From: Berberis thunbergii
Taxonomy: Eukaryota > Streptophyta > Magnoliopsida > Ranunculales > Berberidaceae
Assembly: GCA_003290165.1 (NCBI GenBank)
Contig: QNQO01000811.1
Span: forward strand, 248,001 to 312,000
Direction: 5' to 3'
Length of the DNA stretch: 64,000 nucleotides
A model generated the notes under the pieces. The model was not told the origin of the DNA and did no database searches. It worked only from the letters and a program-made list of their open reading frames with translations. The position numbers were made by a program, and so were the translations under genes. Positions 25,034-35,495 of the stretch are shown one piece after another. Each line of letters starts with the position of its first letter. The first letter of the stretch is position 1.

Positions 25034-25392
25034 AAATGTGGTTAAATGATATAGTTAGAAAGAAATAGTAGGTGTTTTGAAGGGTCCTTATAAGGACATT
25101 CCTTTATAGATAATACTTTTTGTACGTATGAGTTGCATAGTTGCAATTTATAGATAATATTTTTTGTAAATTGGTGAGGTGAATTCCTCTCACCTCTCCC
25201 ATCTTTTGTAAGTAATACAATATCTTATTTTATGACTTAACATAAGAAAGTAAATAGTAGTATTTAAATTTGTCACTTAAATTTTTTTTTTTTGGAAAAA
25301 AGGTTATTTTAGTAAATTATTATTATCAACAAATATTACTTTGTCATTTCGCCCCCCTGGAGTGAAATCCTGGGTCCGCCCCTGGTTGCTAA

Positions 25393-26043
25393 AGCTGTTT
25401 TCTCAGGTAATACTCCTGAAACTTCCCTGAGTTCCCTCACATAAATTAAAGTAGCAGCTGCAATGCCAACAGGATACCTCTAGAGATGCTATTCTGGACA
25501 GTCGCAAAGTGTCTGGTGGGTTTGAGACATTTGATGCTATTTTCCTATTATTGTAACTGATCAAAAAAGAAAAAAGAAAAGAGGGTGCTATCCTGGCCAA
25601 TCAGATGTAATGTTAGTAAGAGCAGTATGCGAACTAGGTTCATATTTAACCTTCCCAGCCTTCTCTGCATGTCCATCTTTAATCACTTGTGCAAGGGAAC
25701 CCTACATTCAAGATGTTATGCGATGAAGGATTATTCCATTAAATGAAAACATTAGTTTACAGTTTGTTTTCAACACGATATGCGCTAAATCATATATTCA
25801 TATAGCATTTACATATACCATTTTCTTTCTAGATTAAGATGAATGTCATTTATAACCTAATCTCGTTTGTTCATTGCTTATATTTATGAATTACTTTTTT
25901 ATTTTAATTTTTCTTTAGCTGAACTTGCATCTAACATTCAGGTAGCTACACTGGATTGTTCTGCATTTCTTGAGCTTACCATCTATCTTTCAAAAAGATA
26001 TTTGTAAAAATTCCCCCTTTCCTAACTTCTTGGTATATGTTAG
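25393..26043. other. Presumed PYR4 first-intron sequence
   Basis: No open frame or repeat of note. A pyrimidine-rich run with a possible small exon (tagctgaacttgcatctaacattcag|gtagct, about 25918-25942) precedes the acceptor at 26043. It could be an extra leader exon; it has no coding signature. Confidence 0.3.
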
Positions 26044-26094
26044 GCTTTAAATTCACCATTTGTGAAGGCTGCATGGCCTCGTCAAGTAAAGACC

Positions 26095-29000
26095 ATGGCA
26101 GTAAAGATGGAACTTCCACTTACACAGCCTGATGACTGGCATCTTCATCTTCGTGATGGTGACATGCTTGAGGGAGTTGTCTCTCATAGGTAAGTACCGT
26201 AAGTTCATGCTTGTTTGGTTAATGGTTGCTGGATTTATGTTGACTTTGTTGCATACTACTTTCTTACAGTGCAAGTCATTTCGGAAGGGCCATTGTGATG
26301 CCAAATTTGAAACCTCCCGTCACCACGACAGCTGCTGCCATGACGTATCGAGAATCAATACTGAAAGCACTACCTCCCAACAGCAATTTTACTCCCCTTA
26401 TGACACTTTATTTAAAAGATAACACCCATCCTGATGAGATCAAGAATGCTAGTGAGTATGATTCTTGAGCTAGAATTTTTTGTTGTTACTTTGGTAAGAG
26501 ATGTATATATACACTTAGAAACAATTAAGTGAATGTTCTTTCTTTCCAACAGGTTTTATTTTGCTGAAAAATCAGTGGTAGAGGAAACAAGTTTCTTTAT
26601 CCTACATTTCTAATATATACTGATGTCCTAGAATGCTCCAAAAAATGAGGGACAGGAATCGTAAGCCACTCTTATTTAATATGATGGTGTCCCGCATATA
26701 ATTTGTGATCTCTGACATTTCTCAAATTAGACCAAGTCATAGCTTGATATTGGAGGATGAGAAAGAATCTCTAGTCAACAATCAGTTAAAACATGTTACA
26801 AAAGTGGACTATAGACTAAGGAGTAAAGAGCTCAGGACCATATTATCATGAATGAAATGAGAAAAACTTCTAGTGCTTCATCCACTCAAGGCAGGCTATA
26901 TTACAACAAACAAGATGGCCACTTAATTTCAAAATATATGCCCATGTGTAGAAACTACTATAGCCATCCATTAAAGAAAGTGAACATACCTTACAATTTC
27001 GCATGAAGTGTGAGCTACATTTTCCATCTGTCGTATAGCGCTTGAGATTATGAAATAAGATATTCCAAAAGCCACATCTGGAACGTAATTATAAGATGTG
27101 TTGGAATATTAAACCCACTCCAATTATCATGAGCCTAAAATTGTCCATGTACTTATCCACGGTAGTACCATGTGAATTTACGGTGTAGTTGTACGATTGG
27201 TACCCACCAATATAGTTATAATCTCACGACTCCGCTCTCGCTTCCGCTTGATATATGATTGGATTCACCTTCTCTACAAGTTCGAACTTTTAGAGAGTTG
27301 GCAATTTATCATGGTATCAGAACATTGGTCCTCGGAGGTCGTGGGGATAAATTGCCAACTTTCTAAAAGCTCGAACTTGTAGAGAAGGTGAATCCAAGCA
27401 TATATCAAGCGGAGGCGAGAGCGGAGTCGTGGGACTATAACTATATCGGTGGGTACCAATCGTACAACTACACCGTAAATTCACAAGGTACTACCGTGGA
27501 TAAGAACATGGGCAATTTTAGGCCCATGGATAATTGGAGTGGGTTTAATATTCCAACACTCCCCCTCAGCGCAAGCGCGAGGAAAATACTGAAAATTCTC
27601 ACAGCGATTGCACTGGACTAAACTCGAACCCACGACCTTCGAGGACCAATGCTCTGATACCATGATAAATTGCCAACTCTCTAAAAGCTCCAACTTGTAG
27701 AGAAGGTGAATCCAATCAAATATCAAGCGGAAGTGAGAGCGGGGTCGTGGGACTATAACTATATCGGTGGGTACCAATCGTACAACTACACCGTAAATTC
27801 ACAAGGTACTACCGTGGATAAGAACATGGGCAATTTTAGGCCCATGGATAATTGGAGTGGGTTTAATATTCCAACACTCCCCCTCAGCGCAAGCACGATG
27901 AAAATACTGAAAATTCTCGCAGTGATTGCGCTGGACGAAACTCGAACCCACGATCTTCGAGGACCAATGCTCTGATACCATGATAAATTGCCAACTCTCT
28001 AAAAGCTCAAACTTGTAGAGAAGGTGAATCCAATCATATATCAAGCGGAAGCGAGAGCGGGGTCGTGGGACTATAACTATATTGGTGGGTACCAATCGTA
28101 CAACTACACCGTAAATTCACAAGGTACTACCGTGGATAAGAACATGAGCAATTTTAGGTCCATGGATAATTGGAATGGGTTTAATATTTCAACAAGATGT
28201 ATGGTGGAATCCTTCATGAATAAGTGTTTTGTATGGCATTTAAACTATTGCTGCAATTGATGCCTTCCAATATGAACATAGATGACTAGGTAACAATGGA
28301 CATAAACTCCTGTTATCATGAGTGTGTGACACAGTGTTGGGGATTCAATTACCTATGCCATCGCACTATTTGTGCTGCATTACGACTTTGCTCTGACAAG
28401 GAATATTTGGTAAAACAATTACGTATCAAGGTTGACTTTGTTCATCCAGATATTGTAATCAGGGTATTCAATAAAAGAGATTTACAACTATTTTTGTGTC
28501 TTTCATCTGCACATAAGTCTTGGTAGCACCACTTGTAGGAAACTGATAGAATTCTGAAATTCTTAGAAATTGGAGTGGCCTTGAATAACTAGCTGACAGT
28601 TTTATCAATTGTAATTGGACTACAGTGATGTTTAGAATTTGGATGTCAGAGTTTGTTGTGGAAGTAGAACTCAAGTCTACATGTATTCTTCAATAAACCA
28701 GGCGATTTCATTTCTTTTGTCTTACTCTGTGCTTCTTTGTCTTTTAACATCAAAATTTATTGCATTGCAGTTAAATCGTTACCCTCTCTTCAAATTAGAT
28801 TCAATGCAGGCATTATTGTTTGGTTGGTTTCTAGGTTTCAAGAGTCGATTTCAATCTTAAAGTAATTCCAATTATTATTGAAGATACACATTGGTTTGAT
28901 AGGGAAGAGTGGTGCGATATTTTCGGTAAAGTTGTATCCTACCGGGGCTACCACAAATTCTCAAGATGGTGTTACAGATCTTATTGGGAATTGTCTACCT

Positions 29001-32000
29001 GTTCTTAAGGAGATGGTTGAGCAGAATATGCCCTTGCTGGTAATTTCTATGACAACTTGATTGCAACATCTAGTAGATATATGATTGGTAAAACAATTAA
29101 TACATTAAAAAGTGAGTGAGAAACTCAAGGATTACAAAGAAACTTACTGAATCACTGAAAATCTTCATTATGTTTAGACATTGAAAAGCTGGAACCAGTT
29201 AAACGTGGTCACTGAATGTACTTCGTCAAGAATTCCTCAACAGCAGAGCATACCCTTGACCTTCAAACGCAATTGATTGGTGTCAGCTGACCTTCCTTCA
29301 AATATTCTAGTGTTTCTCCCCTCCCACCCCCCCCCTCTCCCCAAATCCAACCATGAGAGAACGACCTGTTTTCTATTCTGCTCACCTTTTAATTGGGGCA
29401 GATAATGGCATTTACAAACCCAACCACCCCCCGCCATTCTAAGATTAATGAAGACCACAATACCCTAGAGAATGGATACATGCATTTAGTCCAAGAACGA
29501 ATGACCTATTAGGTGCAAACTGAGAATTGCCCATATTCACACCGAGGATCCGTTTGACTTGTAAAAAGGCTTTTACTAAAACGTCTAATATAAAATGTAT
29601 AATCATTTTCAACTTATTAGTCAATATATTTCTTATGGAAGATATACTGAGGTTGTGTTTGATTTTTGTTTCCATGACGAACCATAAAAATAGCTATGTT
29701 ACTTGAGTTTCCATGGAGAACACCCCCCCCCCCCAATTTTGGGAGATGTGTGGTGGAAGGTTACAACTTCTATGCTCACTCCCCTTTTTGCCACGTTTTC
29801 CACTTTTTGTGGTTCCTGCGAAAAAGAAAAGAAGCAAACACACCCTGAGAGTTGAAAATATAATCTATGCTGGGGATATATAATATATTACTTGCTTATT
29901 CGTGGGATTGCCTGTACAAGGAAAACAATTCAGCGTTATATGCAGGACTTTGCATATATTAGTAAATGGGTGTGCACCTCCAGATGGGCCAGGGGCCGGC
30001 CTCCCATTATCTTATGCTGCATTTTTTTAGCTTAGCTGGATTTAGTGGATCTTGTTATAAGCCCCTCTCGACCCTCCATTCTTTTGTCTTTACTATTGAA
30101 AGCACCTCGCCCGGCATCCCTTTGCCTAGTTCCGAACCAGTACGAGCACCAGATACAGCAGATCAGGATCCCGAGCCACCGGATGGAGATTTTGCTGAAA
30201 ACCAGCTATATCCGATCTTGGTTGGCCTCCAAGGAGGAGCTTCAACATAGTTGAGAATATTAACTTTTGTGAACCATGTCTTCAGCTTGCAATTTGAGAA
30301 TAACTGTTTTAACTTTCTTGATCACAATCCATTACCTAGGATGCTTTTTGATTTGAAAGTTCACGCAGTTGCACTAAATATAACTAGATTGACATGTCAT
30401 AGGTACACTATTTTCATATGCCTATACGAGCTAGATTGACATGTCATAGGTACACTATTTAGTGCAACAACATGAACTTTCAAAGCAAAAAGCATCCTAG
30501 GTAATGGATTCTGATCAAGAAAGTTAAAAAGTTATTCTCAAATTGCAAGCTGAACACATGGTTCACAAAAGTTAATATTCTCAACTAGATTGACATGTCA
30601 TAGGTACACTATTTTCATATGCCTATACGAGCTATACCTCCACTAGCCTGTGGACCTTATTCTTCATATAAAATTATAAATACCACAGTGCTTTACTTTG
30701 TTCCCCATAGGAAAATAATCAATATTCTACTTGGCTTGCATGTGGTTTCTCATAGGTCCATGGGGAAGTCACAGATCAGAAAGTTGACATATTCGATCGT
30801 GAAAAAGTTTTCATTGATACAGTTTTAAGACCACTGACACAGAAGCTTCCAGAATTAAAAATTGTGATGGAACATATTACTACTCAAGATGCTGTAAGGT
30901 TTGTTGAGTCCTGTAAAGAAGGTAAACTTATTCTCATCTATCATCATGCTAGTTATCTCCTAATCTTTGTTACATGACGACCCTAATTGTAACTTATTTT
31001 CTGGATTGTCTCTTAATAGGTTCTGTTGCTGCCACTGTGACTCCGCAACATCTTCTTCTCAATAGGAATTATTTGTTTCAAGGGGGTTTACAACCTCATA
31101 ATTACTGCCTTCCGGTATTAAAAAGGGAGCTCCATAGTATGTTCTAATCATCCCTATAGCATTTGCACACTAACACGAAAAGATTTTTCAATTGCTATTA
31201 ACTGTCAGAAATACAATCTTTGATGCAAATAGATTTAATATGGAACTATCCACACATCATATAAATTTCTTTTATACCTGAATAATAAATTTCTCAGTAT
31301 GGTTAACTTCGTTGAGTGTTTATTTATTTATTTTATCAGTAAAGACATTTTCATTGCACAACATGAGTGGATGGTACCTATACTTTATTCATTTTAAATC
31401 CATGTTCTTAATTCTCTTCATCCAGACCCCATCCTTTTTGGCACAAACTCTATTCCAGTTAACAAGATGGTACTTGTGGCCATCTTCCTCGTTCCAGAGG
31501 AAGTCTCTGTAAATCCTCATGACCAAACAAGGAGCTTTGAAGATTAAACATAGAGAAGTAATACATTGGGAGGTTCTAGTGTGTACTTTTGATGAGAGTA
31601 ATTGTCCCCCTTGATAGGTATTTGCTCTCCCACATGTAGACTCATCCATCCCGGCGACACCCCAACTCATCCAATTCCTGCTTGTTCTCCACGTCCCCTC
31701 TGTGAAGAGCCTAGTTTTTCAAAGATAACCTTCAACCCATCCATGGCTTAGAAAAACACCCTCTTAACATAGTCATCTCCTTGCATAAGTCTTCTACTGC
31801 TACAAAAGAACCCTGCTGGTGTCCCATTAACCACAACAAAAAATGAAACGGAATGCAGAAATGCAATGACAAATCCATTTTCTCCTTCTTATGCCACAAC
31901 GTAATCCAAACAGTTTCAATTCACATTATCATATGCCTTCTTAAAATTATGTCTACATTTAGGCTAATCCAATTTGGCATTGTAACTAAAGTGCAATTTA

Positions 32001-35000
32001 AAACTTGATCAGTGAAATTATAGCCCCCAGATTTAGGCTTAGTCCATTTGCATATTTTGATCATCAAACTAGGTTTGGATTTAACACTAGAAGTTCAAAC
32101 TATAGCGTGGCTTTGACCCATAGAGTTTGGTGTTGGGTGGATAAGAGGGACGAACCCTCCTATGTGACATCTTGAATTAGTTTAAAACGTATAGTAAATC
32201 AAACCAAATAGAAGATACATGGAAATTTAGAAAAAGCCACACTGAATCATCTCCAAACTTATGAAATTAATGGTTAAAGTGCGAGTACACCGGAAATGAG
32301 AATTACAAAATCAACTCGAATATCTCAGAAGTCAGAAATGATGTTTTGGTACTGATATCTTTAAATCAACATATTCTTAGGGTTCCCCCTTATAAAATCT
32401 CTTGCATCGCCACTGTTTTCTTTTATGTTATATATATCTCATCTTTACTTTGACGTAATTGGGTAGTTAGATAGTATTTATTTGTTAACTGAGCTAGATA
32501 TGATAAAGCTCATATTATTAGGGCATTAGCCAAATTAGGTATATAGTTATATTGCTTTCCAAAGAAGCTATTAGGCTTATAAATATCGCAGAGAAATAAA
32601 GATTGTAGGTGTTGAATTGATTGAATAAAATTTATATTGTTTTATTCATCTTTTATCTTAGGGTTTATCATTGTTGTAGTTTTAGTTTAGTATAGAATTC
32701 ATCAATTAGTATCAAAGCCGAAGGGTTTTATTGATTGATTCAATGTTTGGAAAGAGTTTCAAAGGAAGATATTTGCTCGATTTGAAGAAGAGTCGAAGAA
32801 GAAACAACGTTGATTGAAGAATAAAGAGAGGTTGAGAAGGAAAAGATAATCAATCCTAGATCCGTTGAAAATAGTCATCCTCTTTGTTGTCGAAGCTCAA
32901 TTGTCGCTGCCACTCAACCGTCAACCCAATACCCAAGTTCCCCATCGTCCAAGTCACAACCGCCACCAACTCAGACCTGCTTGTTTGGAGAAGGAAGCAG
33001 GGCTATGTGCACCCCTTTTACGTGGTTGTGTACACCCTCATTATTCTTTCAAGATTTTACAATATTAGGTCCTGCAAATTTGCAAAGAGATCCCTGGTCC
33101 TGATTTATACAACTGTCCCAAACTTTCTATAGATGTGCAGAGTAGTCCGTGCAGCCAGCGACCTATGTGCACCTAGAATCAGTATAGGCACCCCAACTTT
33201 TAAAAAAAATAAAAAAAAAGTGACTCACATTGTTCCCTATATCCATACCCTTCTTTTCCCATATACCAATACAATCCAACCACATCAGTACCCATATCCA
33301 GTGGTTTTTATAATACTTACAACTTTTTTACTATCCTATACCACAATATACTTATGTCCCATCTTACCTACAACCTGAACCCGTTTCCCCTACACCACAA
33401 CCACCACCCCAGTGCCCAGTGACAAACTTCTTACCACCTTCAATGTGATGCAGGTTGAAGCAGACACGAAGAAATTTTTTAGAGGATTCGAAGATCGGCT
33501 AATTGCCTACCTTGACTCATTTTCAATGATTGGAGAGGGAAAGAAAAGGCATGAGCAGAGAAGAGTTACCAGCGGATGAGAGTGATACAATGCAACATGA
33601 CATAGGCCACACCTCGACCACCAACATCCAAGTTCTCATCTAGTCCCACTGTCACACGTACTGGACTTCCAAAAGGTGAGCCATTTGACGTGTGTGATTT
33701 CGTCCCTATGTTTTAGTCAAGAGTGTCGAGGTTTTCATAGATGTAAGGCAATGAGTGACGAAGTTTATAAATACATATTGGAAAAATTTTGTGCCACGAG
33801 CTTATGCGCGTGCGTTTGTTGTTTAATAGGTATTACTGTTCATTGAGTCAACTTGCAATTTTTCTTAGTTGGTGTTATCTATGGAAGGTATCTATCGTAG
33901 CAAGGTTCAAGGTCATCTACTGCGTGTGCATTTCACATTGTGTTTGGTGGACTTCTTCGACTTCAAGCTCAAGGACGAGGTTCTTCAACTTGGGGAGGGT
34001 GATGTAATTGGGTAGTTAGATAGTATTTATTTGTTAATTGGGCTAGATATAATAAAACTCATATTAATTAGAGCATTAGCCAAGTTATGTTTAAGCTATT
34101 AGGCTTATCAATAAAGCAGAGGAATATAGATTGGGTGAGTTGATTGAATAAAATATTTAAGTTGTTTTATTTATCATTTATCTTAGGTTTATCATAGTTG
34201 TAGTTTTTGTTTAGTGTAGACTTCATCACAAACTAGGTTATTTGTGCGGTGATTTAGTGTAAATTGGGGGTACACCAATCCGAACTGGGTATTTGGTGGT
34301 TGTGTCTAGCGGTCACCGATTAATATGTGAAAAATCAGCGAGTCACCAAAAAATCGGTGAGAAATCGGGATAGTCCTGTTGGGTGGTGGTAGTTGTTGCT
34401 CTATAATGTGTTTTGTTTTGGACATGATTACATAATTTGCTCTATAATATGACTTTTGTTGCTTATTAATCTTTGTCAAAATATGTTATTTGTTATAATT
34501 TGCATTAGTGAGGGTATAAAACATATACTTTGAGAAAGTAGACAAAATTAATCCCCAATTAATCCGATTTAAGATAAATTGGCCTTGGACCGAAAAGGCT
34601 CTGTTATCCGCATTTACCACATAGATCACAAATAATGATAATAAACTAATAAAACAATAAAATAAAGAATAAAATAATGTTGAAAACATATTTTTTTTTC
34701 ATTTTTTTTCCTCTTATCCTAAGACTTTTGATTTACTTTTCATTTAGGACAAGCTATTGTATCGGCTGTGACGAGTGGAAGTAAACACTATTTCCTTGGT
34801 ACTGATAGTGCTCCACACGAGAGACTGCAGAAAGAATGTTCTTATTGCTGTGCAGGAATTTACAATGCCCCTGTGGCCCTGTCATTGTATGCCAAGGTAT
34901 TTGAAGAGGTAAGCTTCTTCTTCTTTTTTCTGGTTTGATAAACTTCTAAATAGCGCTATTTGAATGTTCATTATAAAGAACTAATGTCAGTGTTTTGACC

Positions 35001-35421
35001 TATGTTTCAAACCCAATCCCAACTCCCGACAAGAGTAATATGCAAAAGGAAACACGTCAGTCAAACGTATACTAGTTATGTACTACACCAGAAATCAACA
35101 CCACTAACTCAAGTTAGTTTTACATTCTCATGCCCAATGCTAGTGAGCAGCAAATGAGCAAACTGATTAAAAATTTCTTATATCACAAGCTAGAGCTTGT
35201 GATATTGTTCGTAAGGTCTTATTCACAGTCGATTTCTATATTCACTACCTTATAGACTTTTCTATTTATTCCCTTCCTTGATTTTATCTAATCAACTTCC
35301 TTATAAACCCAACCAAAAAGATTCCAAATGTTATGAAACTTCTTCCTTTCTCATGCTAAAGTCTCTTCACGGTGAAGGGAAAAAAATTGCAGCAAAAAGT
35401 TCTCTTGACGACGGAAAAGAG

Positions 35422-35495
<74 letters not shown>

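Larger units (their letters stand above)
22792..25384 (+). mobile_element. Non-autonomous hAT element, copy A, carrying a receptor-kinase fragment
   Basis: The left end caggggcagacc (22792) and right end ggtccgcccctg (25373-25384) are imperfect terminal inverted repeats. Flanks gttgtata and gttgctaa are a plausible decayed 8-base target duplication (5 of 8 match), as hAT elements make. Inside, in order: a leader-like region (22915-23105, gggcttcccttcttcgagtctc twice), an antisense wall-associated-kinase fragment (23290-24620), and the last coding part of a hAT transposase (24800-25033). A near-identical copy occurs at about 51071-53630. Most of the transposase is missing. Confidence 0.85.

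Noticed and set aside
27312..27323. tRNA-like words (tggtatcagaac, tggtatcagagc)
   Set aside because: These are retrotransposon primer-binding sites complementary to a tRNA end, not tRNA genes; no cloverleaf surrounds them.
27388..28260. Three repeated open frames ([20 protein letters not shown] type)
   Set aside because: They are chance frames in TRIM LTRs; the repetition reflects the LTR array and no domain is present.
29966..30250. Gene-like open stretch in PYR4 intron 3
   Set aside because: Two frames are open at once and neither matches a family; no good splice borders were seen.
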